A program made the position numbers and the translations under genes. Below the pieces are notes generated by a model. It worked only from the letters and a program-made list of their open reading frames with translations. It had not been told where the DNA came from and made no database searches. Shown here one piece after another: positions 17,989-32,393 of a stretch of 60,000 nt of DNA. Source of the DNA: Owenia fusiformis (Eukaryota; Annelida; Polychaeta; Sabellida; Oweniidae); contig CAIIXF020000005.1 in the NCBI GenBank assembly GCA_903813345.2, positions 9,801,375 to 9,861,374 on the forward strand. Reading direction: 5' to 3'. Position 1 is the first letter of the stretch. Each line of letters starts with the position of its first letter.

Positions 17989-18595
17989 TTCACATACTAA
18001 CATAATATACATCATTGCTGATCTGATTCTCATAAATATGGTTGTGATTAAGCATGTCCGTAAAAATCATTGGCACCTTGACATGTTGTTTGTTCGACAA
18101 GCTAGACTATTTGCAGAGTCTAGTCGGAATCTCCAAAAATGAAATTCCCCGAGATCCATCGGTTTTAATTTGTATATGAAAGCTTATTGCTTAGGAATAG
18201 AGAACATGCATAGGAGTTCGGATCCCATGTAAAATGGACAGTAGGAATATAACATTTCAGGTACATTGTGATGAGTATCAGAATGATGACCGCTAGTGTT
18301 GTCGCGATTAATCGATACATTGCGATATTCATCGCCAAAAGTGATTCTGGCAATTCATCGATGTCTGAAACAAAACATCAATGTTCTTACAAAAAATAAA
18401 TCTGCTAAAATCACATTTTCCTATCTCATTTCATGCAAATGCCATACCTTTTTTATTCTTTAGTTCATCTTCCAATACTCTCTGATAGTGATATGCTTTC
18501 ACTTTAAAAACGTCTTTAATAGCTTATTGAAATGAAGCAATAATCTCCATTTTTTACATTTATTTACGCATGTGTCCAACGGGAAGTATCATACT

Positions 18596-18988
18596 AGAGT
18601 CCATTTCACTGCTTCATTTTGTCAGTAGAACAGCAAAAATAAGAAATTGGGAGACCATTGTGCAATAATATATGGAAAAATATATTCATAATGTACATGA
18701 ATGACATTTGTATATTTCAGATTTTTTAGTTTTTTGTGCATTAAGCCTGTGCCGTCTTGTAATTTGAAGAATTTCAGCCATGTTAATCTTATTGAAAATA
18801 ACATTGCAGAGAAACATCCAAATATAAGAGGCCACGCACTTTATAAGCCAAACTAGAAGCAATCCAAGATATACAAATGTCATTCATGTATATTATGAAT
18901 ATACTTTTCCATATATTATTGCACAATGGTCTCCCAATTTCTTATTTTTGCCGTTCTTCTGACGAAATGAAGCAGTGAAATGGACTCT
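18596..18988. mobile_element. Long-armed MITE with AGAGTCCATTTCACTGC ends (copy 1)
   Basis: Arms of over 100 bp: AGAGTCCATTTCACTGCTTC at left and GAAGCAGTGAAATGGACTCT at right, with TGGGAGACCATTGTGCAATA and its complement further in. It is flanked by TA-CT / AG-TA, which suggests TA target use. Short frames inside are chance. Confidence 0.88.
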
Positions 18989-20558
18989 AGTATTGTATTT
19001 ATTTGTTGCATTCAGAATCTTATTTATTTTATAATGGTGGTAAATTTGGTCAGACTATTCCCGATGTACATCGCGATGTGCATGAATCTTTACTATTGAA
19101 AAATGCTGATGCATCACTTTACGATTATGGCACATTAAGATTATGTAAGAGACTTGCAAAATGTAATTTATACAAACAATAGATCAAGTTATTTGATAAA
19201 TTATAAATTGTAAAAAAATGTTATATTCATAAGTTGAAAAGAAGGTATGTTGTATGTAAGGTGTTATAGGGCTCTAACCAGAAAATTATAAGACCCTGTA
19301 TATACCCCTTCTGTGGCAAAAATGGAAATATATTTTTCAACATTAACCATGAAAGTGAAGAGAGGTAGAACCATTGAATCCTTTAAACATGTTAAAGTGC
19401 CATCAGAGCTCTAGCCTGAAACTACAAAATATAATTTTTGTGATATGAAACCTTTACAGTTGTTCAATTTTCTATTGCATTTACTATATACAGTGTACTA
19501 TATTTGAATTATTCCCCATTCATATAAATCCTTCAGTTATACCTCACAATGTGATTTTATTTATTCTTGTACTTTTTATTGGATTGAACTGGCATGACAA
19601 CAATCAGAGTATGAGATCAACTGTTTAGTCAATTAGGAAAGTTTACTAGCCTTGGAAACAGTAATACCCAAGTAGATAACGAATTTGTGTATAAAGCTCT
19701 GTTATTTCATATATTGTGTAAGGAGTAAGGTATTCAGTCACAGAAAAATTATGAATGTTTGTTTAGAATCGCCAGGTTAATCAATGAATCCACAGTCTTA
19801 TGTATAGATTGATATAAGAATTAAAGTCAATAAGATTAATATATATGTTGTTATTACTCATGGCGGTTTTGATAGCAAACAGGAACCATTGACTAAGAGA
19901 AATCCGAGCTATAAGCCTATATAGGGATCTACCATTTCAGCTTACTGTCAAAGAACAAAAGTTTTTGATGTAGAATAGAGTTTCCAAATGGTGTTAGACG
20001 ACCAAAATCTGGCAAAAATTCTGACCTCTTTTCAACTTTCAAAATCCAATATGTCATAAGTAGGGTTAATCTCTGTATTTTATATTACTTAAATATTTAT
20101 TATTAAATATTCCTGTGATCAATGTGACTTATTTTTATTCTACTTAATAGAGATATATACTGATATTGTTATACTACTCCAAAATTCATTTCTAACTAAG
20201 CAAAATAAATGGTGAATGACTTCATTTGTAAATATGCATATCGTAAATACTTGGTCTATATTTCTTAATGGTTTAGTTGGTATATTCTAGAGTATATATG
20301 ATGTTTAATAAGCATTTTATAACCAGGGTGTTTGAAGTAGCTTGACCTCTTAATGTCATCAATAAATACCCCAAAATTTGGGAAAATCATAACAATATCT
20401 GACTTGAATTATCAATGATATTTCTTTTGTGTAATCATCAAATCTTGAAAGAATTTCCATTCTTTTTGAGTAACGTGAACTTCTTTGACTACTAATCTGA
20501 TTAGTTAGCTCTATTTGATAGTCTTACATAAGGATAGATCATAGGATTATCTCCCATT

Positions 20559-20692
20559 GTCACTACCAGACATATTGATATAGTCTCCGACTGTTTTGTG
20601 GACCATGTTTGGTGGTTTGTGTTCAGTATTTGGCAGTTGGTGTTTAGTAGTGTTTGGTGGTCAGCATCTGTAACAAATGGCAGGTGGTGACA
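20559..20692 (+). repeat. TGTAACAAATGGCAGGTGGTGACA repeat, copy 1
   Basis: Ends TGTCACTACC / GGTGGTGACA with an internal degenerate TTTGGTGGTCAGCATT-like minisatellite. The trailing TTTTGCATGCTATGCCTTG is shared with other copies. Confidence 0.75.
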
Positions 20693-23600
20693 TTTTGCAT
20701 GCTATGCCTTGTTTAAAGAATGGAAGTCAAACTAGTTTAAACCCATCAAGTCATACAATTAGGTAATTTTGATAAGATTTCATTTAGTTTACACATGAGT
20801 TCTAGCGTTACATTACATGTATGGTGTCTGGTTCCCTACTGAATTCAATACAGTCTGATTACTTATCTAACATAGACTGCCAATTAGGAAATTGTTAGAC
20901 AGTCAGGTCTGGAGTCAGAACATATCCAATGTATATCTAAACAGTATGAACATTCCCCAACCTGTACTTATCCCAAGTCTCTCTTGAATTTGAATAATCA
21001 AATTCTACAGACCTTAAAAATCATGATAATAACTAATATAATATTTGGATTATGCTCGACTTGGGACCTTAGTGTATCATTCTTCATAGAATATTGATTT
21101 GATATCATAGGAACATATCATACTTCATGCTTGTCCTATAAGCTGGTAGACTGTTAAGTTCAACATTGGAATCAGACAGGCAAATTACAAATTGCTCTTT
21201 TAGTTAAATATCATGTGTTATAGGCAATTTGCACCAGATTTTCTCAATATCAGCTGTAAATTATGTTTGGTTATTAGCATGAAAGAACATCTGATTTGAC
21301 CTACTATAGATATTAGTTTTAGCCTCTTATCTGATGTCATATCAAGATTGAGTAGTTACCTCTTTTCATCTTTTGCTTCATTGGTTGGATAAAGTCAGTA
21401 TATGCATGGTAGTCTGGTAATGTGGAACCTATTTTGGTGTATGCTGAGATCATCAATTAAAGCTATAGAGCAGATGGTTTTGTAATTGCTGGCAGCAAAA
21501 ATAGTTCTACAGGAACCTCCCTAGTTTACTATTTTTGTGTACCTTGTCAATAAAGAATACATTTTAGTAAATGGCTTTAAGATGTAGACTAATGCAGCAG
21601 TCTCCGTGGCATTACAGAAACTGGGTGCTGCAGCCTTTGAAAGTTTGAAAAATACAACTATTGTCTTTCTACTTCTTTTATATTCATTCGAAAGGGGAGA
21701 ACAAATCACGGGAGGACCCCTTTATAAAATGTTTCTTTACAAATAACCTTATCCATAAAAAAATTATGAATTAGTTCTGTCATTTTAAGCTAATTCATTT
21801 TTGCGATGCTCAGTAGATGCATCCCATTTTGAATATTTGTGGCCAAAGGGGAATATTTCCATTATTTCTTTTGGAACAATATCTATGTTATGTCTTTCTT
21901 ATTGATGGTCTCTGTCAAATTTTGACAATACTGAATAATGAATTATCTTCTATTTTTTTCTCTACAAGTATGAGCAATGCAATGCATGTACCCTCTTCAG
22001 TTTGAAAAAGTCATAAAGACCATACTATGTCATTCTGATACTCATAGCATCTTTCTGTTTCACCCTAAACAGGGCTGAGAAGATTTGAGATGTCATGGTT
22101 TATCATGATGATACTTTGTCTACATGTATGTTGTGTTTTCATCTTGAATTCAAATGAAAAGATGTTTAATAAAAATCATCCCTTGAGCTTTTTGGTTTAA
22201 TCAGCCTTGATGCCAGACTGTGTTGGTTTCCTGCCTCATCCCAATCAAGTAGATGCTCATCCCATTGAACCACATGTGATAACTTAGATGTGGCTAACCT
22301 GCATTTCAATAGATAAGATTTCCAAAACATAAAAACTCTGTTAATCTATGATTTTTACCAATCATATTTTCTGGTTTATTTCTTGTTTTGTCAAAATATA
22401 TTATGAGTTTTATATGACTCATGTCATTCATATATCGGTATATGTGTAAAACTGGAGAATTTTCTTGTAAATTGAAAGTAATGTTGGTGAGATGTGTTGA
22501 AAGTTCTGAAATCCCAGTGCAATATAAGACAATGGTAACCATGTGTTTCCAGGTGTCTAATAATCTACTTTTATAATTACATGTTCTGGTTTTCAAGTTT
22601 GGATCTAAAAATATGTGATCAATCAGTGATATAAATGTAGGGAGTCATTCTGAATATATTACCAACCTATCTTATATGTCAATAAAAGAGAATGCACCTA
22701 TCATGATGTGGGTAGAGGGAGGGGGTGGAAAAGACACTTCCTGCCAATATGAAATCAGACTCTTGAAAATGGTAGAGAAAGGTCTTTTAGTTCTTCCTAC
22801 CCTGACTTGGGACACTCTTATAATCCTGACTGTCAGGTCTGATAAATTGGTAGCTGCTATCATATCTGGTCATTTAAGGTACATCTCTTAGGGTTATAAA
22901 GTACCCAATAAATATATGAAGGGTCTGCTAATGTACAAGCATATAGTGCCGAAAGATGAAAAATGTTAAGTCTGTTATCCCACCATTACTATCTACACTG
23001 TACAGCCCTTACTTGGTGAACTGCAATGCAAGGCCCTCATATGCATGCAAAATTACTTCTCAAGTATCTCTAACCCTGGAGATCCTCTGTTTCATAATTT
23101 TCACATCATCATCTAATCTTCAAATGCTTATATAGAAATGTGAAAGCCTGAAATAGATTGATGATCAGTTTGTTGTCAATGGGGAAATTCCTATGATAAC
23201 ACATTTCTTAGTTCTCAGAGTCATAAGTATCCTTCTATCTGGTATCACATTTTACTGGCTTATTTTCCTGATCTCTATCCTGTACAGTGATGGTGGATCA
23301 CTTTCCAACTTGTCTGTCACCATGAAATGTTTGATGATACGCTTATGCCATGCATGGGGGATCATATAACATATCTGTCATCAGAACAATGTAAATGACA
23401 CAAGTTGGATCAGCTCAATAGCATGATCAGGATATTACTTTACCAGGAAGCTGTTTGGAAATGTCTCATAAATTGATAATTTATTTCATGTAAAAGCATG
23501 TTCAACATGACAAGAGAATATATAAAACACAGATCATGTGATAAGGTATATCAGCCCCCCTCTGTCTGTCATCGTCACTTGTTCTTTCACATTTTTAGAT

Positions 23601-26218
23601 ACTCACTTTAATACCAGTTTGAAATCTTTGTAAGCTGTAATGTTAGAGGATAAGAGATGTCAAGTAGAAGTGTCACCATTTCAAGCCAAAGCAAATGAAT
23701 CTCTTAAGCTTGGACCATATCACCATAAAATGAACAATTAAATGGGCTCTCAGTCTCAGTCTTGGCTTGCAAATGGTACGGTAGATTTGGCCTTCTTTTT
23801 TTCAGTTAGTAACTGATTTTATGATTTCTTTCAAAACTCACGATTTATGCTTTGTATGCTATCATACTTCGTCAAAAATCAGAACTTGTTCACATATCAA
23901 TCATGACAACAATCAAACATATTTTTTATGTGGAATTTCAAAAGGTATAAAAGAAAAAATCCATTAATCCTTTATTCAACATTGACAAATCATGTTCAGA
24001 TCAAATAAAACCTTTTTAGCATACAAAAAGATGTCAGATTATTTTCTTCGCTCAGTTCTTATTTGACCCTGAACATTTCTGGAATTTTTTTGTTTTGTTT
24101 CGATACATGTGCTTTACTGATTATAATTTTTATCATTTTGTGTAATAGATAATTGATTCCATTCTTTAAAAACATTACATATAGACTTTATATGATTTCT
24201 GAGTAGCCTTTTCGAAAGAGAGCTTCATCAATCTGTACTAGCCTACTCGGCCATTACAAAGGGTGAATTTTCATAGAAAAAATTATTATAACATTTGAGT
24301 CAACTTCTTAAGGAACTTTACACATGAAAATGCCAAATTTTATGCTTGACAGATATACCTAAGAGATATTGTTCTCTTATTTTTATAGAAGTTGGGTCTT
24401 TAGTAAATGTTATTCATAATTACAACCCTACCTTTATTTTGGAAAGAAAGTTATTTCATATTTATGGTGGATTAACCTTGTCAGTAATCTAATCCAAATA
24501 TTAAATTGCCTTCTTGAGTATATTGCCTCATCATGCCCCTTGGGACTTAAGACTTTTCATAACAGATATATTCTATGGATATTGTAAAACTTGTAAAGAG
24601 GAATTTTTCACTATGATTTTCAGATCAATAATGGGAGTTAAATATGGTTGAATTTTCTCAGACTGTATTTGAGATATAAGTTTTTACTGTCTGGTGTGGT
24701 TAAGTGGAATGCTAGTATACCGAAATATACTTGTTAATACTAGTTCAGCCAAAAACCACTTTTATATTGTGGTTTTATTTTACTTTTGTCCACAACCTAA
24801 ATTTGCCTGAATCGGTTAAAAGGGTATTTTTGCTTAAGTTAATGAAGTACAAAATCATAGAATTCCATTCTAAAAGTCTACATAAATACTTGTATAGATG
24901 TTATATCATGAGATTGGCTTTTCAACTTATGATTATGAACTATTGAATATTTTATGACTCAAACTGTTTTGTTAAGGCCATAAGTTCAAGTCACTATGAA
25001 TTAAATATTATATTGGTAAACTTAAGTTTTTTTTATAGATTTCATTTTTAACATAGAATGAGAAAAATGTTTGTGCCACTTCAAACTGGCTTTAAACATA
25101 ATGTCATCAAAACCAGTTTGACATTTCAGACATGCATAATATTTTCTCAGTTAGCGAAATTGACAAATTACTTTAATTTTCCTATAATTGTATAGTGAAC
25201 CTAAAGTGCACCTCTATTTTTACAATTATAATAATTTTGAATGCGTGAAAAATTAGATAATTTTACATATGGTTGCAGGGGTACTTAGGATTGCATTGTT
25301 TGTGTTTCATTTGATCCCTTTGTTACTTTCTTGGGAAAATATAACACTTTCTACAGATTGAGGCCAATATTATGTGCCTATAGAATATGACTACACAATG
25401 TGCACACCCCCTCGCAGGATTTACATCTACTATGTAAAGGTCTGACAAAGCAACTTATTTTCGAAGCCCACTAGCCCAGGTGGATTTCCAGAATAAGATT
25501 TATATCGGTACTTGGTCTGTTTTGTAATTCTATAGAATGAGTTTCCTGTTCTTGAAATCTTTTAACATTGAAGATTTTATTTAAATAAAGTATAGTATAG
25601 CATCAGCATGGGAGATGAAGGGAATTAGGAATAGGGAAAAATTGAGAAATCAAAATACCTTAAACCAAATATTTGTTGGGAAAGGTATTTCCTAGTTTTC
25701 TTTCACATCCAGTGCACAGGGTTTGTTTTTGGTAAGATTGTAACTTACGATTCCGAGAAAACCATTGTCTAGTTTTTGACAAACAATGACTTACGATCAA
25801 ATCATATGTTACGACAGTTCCAAAGCAAGTATACAAGGCGCTAAAATACTTTCTCACATCATATCAGCTGAGCTGAAGCCTGATGAAGCAAGATATATCT
25901 GAGGGTTTGTCCTGGCAGTGATAAATTACTATCTACCCCCTCTTAGACTTTCATTTTCTGCTTGGCTGCCTCAAATTAGGCCTCAATATGATGTATAGGG
26001 GTATTGATAGGTCTCCCTTGTAATAAAACAGATCATTTTATAATATAGAAGATCTTTTATAATGACATTCTCACATTTAAGAGGTGATAACCTTCATTTA
26101 TAGCTAGGAATGAAGATTGAAAACTGTAGTTTGGTCAAATGTGGTACAGATTAAAATACTGCTGGAATTAGCTAAAAGTGTTCCTTTTGAGAATTGAAAT
26201 TACTCCCAACTTTCTTTT

Positions 26219-26315
26219 GGATGATGTTTGGTGCTTTGCATTCAGTGGTTGGTGTTCCATGTTTGGCATTTAGTGATTGGCATTCAGTGTCTGCAACAAA
26301 TAGCAGGTGGTAACA
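26219..26315 (+). repeat. GGTGGTGACA repeat, copy 2
   Basis: GATGATGTTTGGTGCTTTGC opening, then repeats of TTTGGCATT/ATTCAGTG, ending CAACAAATAGCAGGTGGTAA. Same strand as copy 1. Confidence 0.7.
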
Positions 26316-27177
26316 TTTTGCATCTTAATGCCTTCTTTTCTAATAACTGACAATAGAAAATAGACATAATGTCATCAAATTCTGATAGGATTACTTTAGA
26401 GGGGGGTCTCATTCATATATCCTGGTTTCAAGACATTGACAAACTGGAAACTTGAGATTTCAAAGGAACCATAGTAATCCCATCATTGATTTATTTTCTG
26501 AGGAATGACTAGTATTCTTCCTTAAATGAATAACTCGGAGACAATGATGAACTAATATTACATCTCTTGGTTGTAAAAAACTCGATAAAGAGAATCTATT
26601 GTATTAGAAGCCACGCAGGTTGTCACATTTGAGGAGTGGATGAAATCAGGATTGAATTTGAGTTCAAGAAAGAAATCATTCCAGGAAACTTGAGGTGTCC
26701 ATAAAGGTTTATTGTTCAAGGTAAGAAGTTTTATTGAGTGTACTCATAATATTTTTGATTTAGTGACACTTATGAGAGTCCTCTAAGTTAAAAGAAAAGG
26801 TAAATGTGAAGTGTTTTTCAGTTTTTTTTTATGAGAACTATCAAAATAGCAAGAGACGAAAGTCTTGTGGTAAGTAAAAGGATTTTTAGAAAGGAGTAGA
26901 GACTGCAGTTTCAACATACTCTAGTCTTGGTCAGTTCCTATTGTTACTTTGAATATGTGAATATGCATTGATTTCTAGAGAACAATGAAAGATGGTTATG
27001 TCAGAGGAATAGGGTTTACATATCATTGTAATATATCAGGTATCTTATATTGTGGGATCCAGTCTGTATCTATCCATTGGAATGGTTCTTAATGGAGACT
27101 CTGATCTGATATCAGAATGGGTATCCAATGTTATCTTAGTAGGGTGTATTGTGTGATAATTAATGAATAATATTACT

Positions 27178-27544
27178 AGAGTCCATTTCACTGCTTCATT
27201 TCGTCAGTAGAACGGTAAAAATAAGAAATTGGGAGACCATTGTGCAATAATATATGGAAAAGTATATTCATAATGTACATGAATGACATTTGTATATCTT
27301 GGATTGCTTCTAGTTTGGCTTATAAAGTGTGTGGCCTCTTATATTTGGATGTTTCTCTGCCATGTTATTTTCAATAAGATTAACTGATGGCTGAAATTCT
27401 TCAAATTACAAGACGGTACAGGCTTATTGCACAAAAAAACTAAAAAATCTGAATTATGAATATACTTTTCCATATTGCATAATGGTCTCCCAATTTCTTA
27501 TTTTTGCCGTTCTACTGACGAAATGAAGCAGTGAAATGGACTCT
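27178..27544. mobile_element. Long-armed MITE with AGAGTCCATTTCACTGC ends (copy 2)
   Basis: Same arms as the copy at 18596, with the central ~140 bp in the opposite orientation (CTTGGATTGCTTCTAGTTTG here versus its complement there). Few differences, so both insertions are fairly young. Confidence 0.88.
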
Positions 27545-28611
27545 AAGTTCCTTTGAAATAAATTCTATATTTTAGAAAAGTGAAGTGATAATATACATAC
27601 TTGTAGCAGACCAATTATTGAATCAAGGGAACAAGTAATCAATAAAAAGACTCCAAAGTTAATAAACTATCTACAGTCTACCAGCAGCTGCTATGTCCCC
27701 AAATATAAAAATTTTGATATTTACTTAGCATTTGTAATATCCCCTTTGGTCAAGTTAACATTATTCAAGGCCACTTATGTTACCATAGGGATCTTTTCTG
27801 AATAATAAGATGATAACTATTCATGATATGTTTCTAATCAATATTCTAAAAGACCTTGACTTGTCTGCAGTATTTTTTCTTAAGATAGGAACTGATGGTA
27901 CAAGAGTAGACTGATCAGAATGTGTCACTGTCAGCCCCAGGGGGAGGGTGGGTACTGGTCAAATTTATAGCCTTTAATACCATGTTGAAATGGACCATGG
28001 TATACAGGATACTTTTGATTATAACTTTAAAGATTCCAAAGCATTTGGATAAAGAAATGCTGCCTGGGTCATTCATGAAGTATTTTGTTGGTAAATTTAT
28101 GAATAAAGAAATATAAAATAACCACAGACTCCATGAATTGAGCAGGAAGTGCCAATCTTACTATTTAAAACATTTTTATACAAATAACGTTAAAGAGTAT
28201 TTTGTCAAATAAAGTATGAAAAGAAAATATTATTGATATTGAATTTGCTCAATATTTCTGTTCAATATACAAACTTCAAAGAATCTTAAGAATTAAGAAC
28301 CTATGCTTTTGACATTTGATCTCAGTCAGTTTATTGATTGAACACTGAGCAATAAATCAATGACTTTTCAAATGAACTCCATTTCAAAAGCACAAAGCAT
28401 AACTGGATTAAAACAGGCATGTAGAAAGATATAAGACACACATAAAATCTTTAGTTTTCTCATTTTTGTGCTTTGTTACCAATATATTTAAAAAAATCTA
28501 AATTACGAGATGATCCTTGTTTTTCCATTGACCATTTACAATCATTTGCTTGTTCATTTTCTCCATTTTACCAAAGAGTTTCTCTTGTTGTTTTGGCGTT
28601 GTTTCTGTTTT

Positions 28612-28740
28612 TATGTGACAAAAAGTGGTCACAGGATGTTGTGGCTTTTTGTTATCAGCATTGTTGCTTGGTTTTTGGCATATGTAACAAATTGTTACAC
28701 TTTGGATAACTATTTGTAACAATCTACTGGCCAGTGACAT
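28612..28740 (+). repeat. GGTGGTGACA repeat, copy 3 (diverged)
   Basis: TATGTGACAAAAAGTGGTCA opening and TTGTAACAATCTACTGGCCA before GTGACATTTTGCCAT. Same strand as the others. It ends 45 bp before the hAT element. Confidence 0.5.
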
Positions 28741-28785
28741 TTTGCCATATATGCTAATGACATACAAAGCACTGCTGATGTTAAA

Positions 28786-30416
28786 TAGAGGTGTCACAGT
28801 TTCCCGATATTGGACCGAATTTCGGTCCAGATGCTTCGGTTCGGGACACGGGACAGAAAGGGTTAATATCGGTTCCGTATCGGTTAGGGGTCACACGGTT
28901 AACCGTGGCTTGCGGTTACCGCGGTTCATACCTCCATGACGGTTAGCTCGCACACAATCTTGAAAACCGCGGTTCTTGAAGAACCGTGACATTTTCAGTT
29001 TCATTCAGAAAAATAAAAATGTAAACTCGGAATTAAACTCCATTTCAAGCTTTCGTGTAATACCAATTAACTAAACATCGTCTGGAATCGTTAATCATCA
29101 TGCAATAATGCGAACCATACCTGATATTTACGACGATCTTCTGATATAGACGGCAGATAACAAAAACAAAAGGAAAATGTTGATGAATTTCACCGGCATA
29201 TTGACCCGGAAGTGACCTACGCTAAACATTTCGCGCAATCCTATTGGTTGATAGAACAGTATACTGTAAAAAGCTGAACGCCGAATGCATTGAATTTGCG
29301 AACGAGTCTCGTTCTGTGTATTACGTTCGCCTTTGATCCATGTTGAGTCCTGACAAAGTGTTGAACTTAAGTTATATTTCTAAAGAAAACATTTATTCAG
29401 TTTAGTGAAGTACTGTGCTAATTTTGCCAACAGTTGACGAGTTATTTTATGTGTTGAAAAAACTTGACATCAAACAAGAAGATCAACACAGTGAACACAC
29501 AGATATTTTGGGAGGGAGGGAGGGAAAAAAGACTGAACAAACTAACAAACATTGTGTGAAACTGGATACTTACAATACTGAATACAATAAAACACTGTGA
29601 CACACTTAGTATGTTTTCTGATTTTTGGATCAATTTCATATATTTTTGCTCATTTCACGAGGCCCGTGAGAACCGCAATCAGAACCGAACCGAACTGTGA
29701 AATACAATCACCGAACCGAACCGTGAAATCTCAAACCGTGTGACCCCTAGTATCGGTACATAAATTCCTTCCCTAAAATGCATAAAAACGTGTATAAATA
29801 GCCAGGAACACTTCCGATTTCGTTCTGAAAAATTAAATATTTTCACTTGTACCTAGATTACACTTCTTTGAAAAGTGTTATTAACGGATCCGCGATTTCA
29901 GGTAGATGGTAATGCTTGTTCGCAAATTTCTTCATCGTCGTTCGCAAATCGAGTGCATTATCAGTATGCCGGATGTAGGAAAGAAATTGAAAAATCGAGC
30001 CGGCATCTAGTCGAAAAAGTCAGCAGTTTGGATTCTGATATCATAAGGTAAACGAATTGGTGATAGTACACCGTGCAGACTATGGTAAATGCCGATCACA
30101 TTCGCAGCAGATGCTTTATATTCGATTTTAATTGACGTTTTTTTTATTTCTGAATATGATTTTGAAAAGTGAAACTGAAAGTGAAACTCACAGATGGCAG
30201 AATTTTTCTTAGGAAATACACCCTAAATAAATATATATTTTATATAGGATGTATTTCCTTAGAAAAATACTGCCATCTATGGTGAAACTGTCATCATCGG
30301 AAATTGCATCATTTTTTTTAATGTTCTGTCCCGTCCCGTCCCGAGAGTACCGTGTTCCGAGACCATTTGTACCGTTCCGTACCGTACCGAAATTTTTTTG
30401 GACCGTGACACCTCTA
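28786..30416. mobile_element. Outer hAT-like element, interrupted by a second element
   Basis: Ends TAGAGGTGTCACAG / CGTGACACCTCTA. Exact 8-bp target duplication ATGTTAAA at 28778-28785 and 30417-30424. Subterminal GGACCGAA/TTCGG and CCGTCCCGT-type repeats. It contains an inverted repeat at 30189-30279 and no intact transposase. It is split by the element at 28885-29749. Confidence 0.9.
28885..29749. mobile_element. Inner hAT-like element nested in the outer one
   Basis: Ends TAGGGGTCACACGGTT / AACCGTGTGACCCCTA. Exact 8-bp target duplication GTATCGGT at 28877-28884 and 29750-29757. Subterminal regions carry many GGTT(A)ACCG and CGAACCG units. 865 bp, no recognisable transposase; the 61-codon frame inside is not similar to anything I know. 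Confidence 0.9.
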
Positions 30417-32267
30417 ATGTTAAACCATATTAATGCGAACAATATATAGAGCACACATCCTTATTTTTCTGCATGAGAAAAAGTCAAATTCTACGCCAAA
30501 TTCTGCATGAAATCCCAAATTCCATGATAAATTCTGCAAGCAAAGGCCTCATCTGAACTATCACGAAATTCAAATTTCGTGACATATTAGACGTTATCTT
30601 TAAGTTCAAAAGTCTGCAAAAATTTGGAAAACCAAAATTCGGCAATTTTTCTGCAGCGACATGGAATCATAGAATTCTAGTATCTGTGAAAGAGGCTCTG
30701 AGGTAATTTCACTTCTTTGAAAGTGAAACTTGACATGAACAAATGCTACAAATGACTGAAATGGGAACAGTAATTAATAGTGTTATTTAACCATTCTGAC
30801 TTCTTCATTTGATTATTGCGTGATAAAACTATATGGATTTAGTTACATTAATAACAACCAAATAGTAAATTTTTGTTTCGTTGATTAAATTCAATAAGAT
30901 TATTTTTTGCAAAATTCCTGTTATAAATTCAAATGTTTCTTGGGATTATCATATTTTGTTTTGTATTGGTATAACTTACTTTATGATAACTTTTTCCTGA
31001 TAACTTTGGATCATTTAATCAGTTAAGTAGATCTGGAAATCATGGCTAATTCACAGAACTCCTTGACTTTCTAAGTTTAATGTTGGTTTCAGCATCCTGA
31101 TCAGAAGGCATACTAAAATGTTCCTCTTTAAAATACATTGTACTTTCTCATTGGTTGTATTGAATAACATCAGGGAATACCAGAACATGCTCATATTGAA
31201 AGCTCCCAACTAAAATCATATTCACCTGGTTGTACTATCTTTAGTTTATATTCACCTGCCTATCCCCATATTTTTTTCTCTGACATTTTTCATTCCATTA
31301 CTAAAATTACAGATATGAAATTAATGGCTGAAATTAAATATGAGTTCCATACCTTGGCGTAAAACCCATATTCAATCCCTCCTAGTAAATAATGTCTATT
31401 AATCTCATATTGTCTATGCGGCTCTCTAATATCATCTTTATTTGTAGTTTACTGAAAATTGCATTACAACATTCATTAGAATATTGAATTATGTTCTTTT
31501 AACTTCTTTATTTCAACTTTTGTTTACAAATATAAACCAGACAGATATATGAGCTTATTCATTAATCAACACTGGCATTTACCCTTACAGATTGTTTCAC
31601 CCAAATTCCTCTCTATCCTCGTCAGTCAATGCTTTTCTCAATGAAAATATTAAGAAATTCTTTTCATGTATGGGAGAATTGTGTTGATATGTCCATATTA
31701 AGACCATCCTTCATTTATATTGTGGTTTCTGGTTAAGAGCAAAATGATCAGTTTTGACATTTATCTCCTGAGTGGCATGGCTATTTTTCTGTAACATTAG
31801 ATATAGACTGACAACAGACTGACTTCAATAATGCACTAGATGACCTGCTTTGACAATGATATATAGTTACTTTAGAAAGATGTGTAGAATAAGGAGATGA
31901 AATACAACAATAAAAAACAATATATTCAATTTGTAACCTTGGTTTTCAGCACACCTTTCCATATTGATACTCAGTAGAGGCTGTTCATGTAGGTAGGTCT
32001 GCAGAGAAAGCTCTCTATTGAGGGTCTACCCTCTTAGAAAGAGGTGTCATACTTGCATAGAGGCTCTTCTGTCGTTAAGGAGATAGTGAAAAGAATTGAA
32101 GCCTGGCCTCACCAAAAAGCAGTATATCAGACAAGACAAAAAGTAAACTTCATCAATATTGATACTAATAATAGTGTTTCTCTTGTGGTTGCAGGTCGAA
32201 ATTGCTGATGGTGACCTACCTGTAGGGGCTCCAAGGTAAGATAATACAAAGTAGTATATCCTTTCTT

Positions 32268-32393
32268 TTGCCACAACCACAAGTGGTGACATGAATAATG
32301 TACTCTCCAACTTTTTTATGTGTGGTGCTAGTTGGATAGTGTTGCAGCTTGTGTTTGGTGATCAGTGTCTGTAACAAATGGCAGGTCGTGACA
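32268..32393 (+). repeat. GGTGGTGACA repeat, copy 4
   Basis: TTGCCACAACCACAAGTGGT at left; GTGTTTGGTGATCAGTGTCT then GTAACAAATGGCAGGTCGTG at right, followed by TTTTGCATGTTATTGCCTTG. Confidence 0.7.

Noticed and set aside
22676-22891. 71-codon plus-strand frame, open also on the other strand
   Set aside because: No recognisable domain and no splice support. Opposite-strand openness suggests chance.
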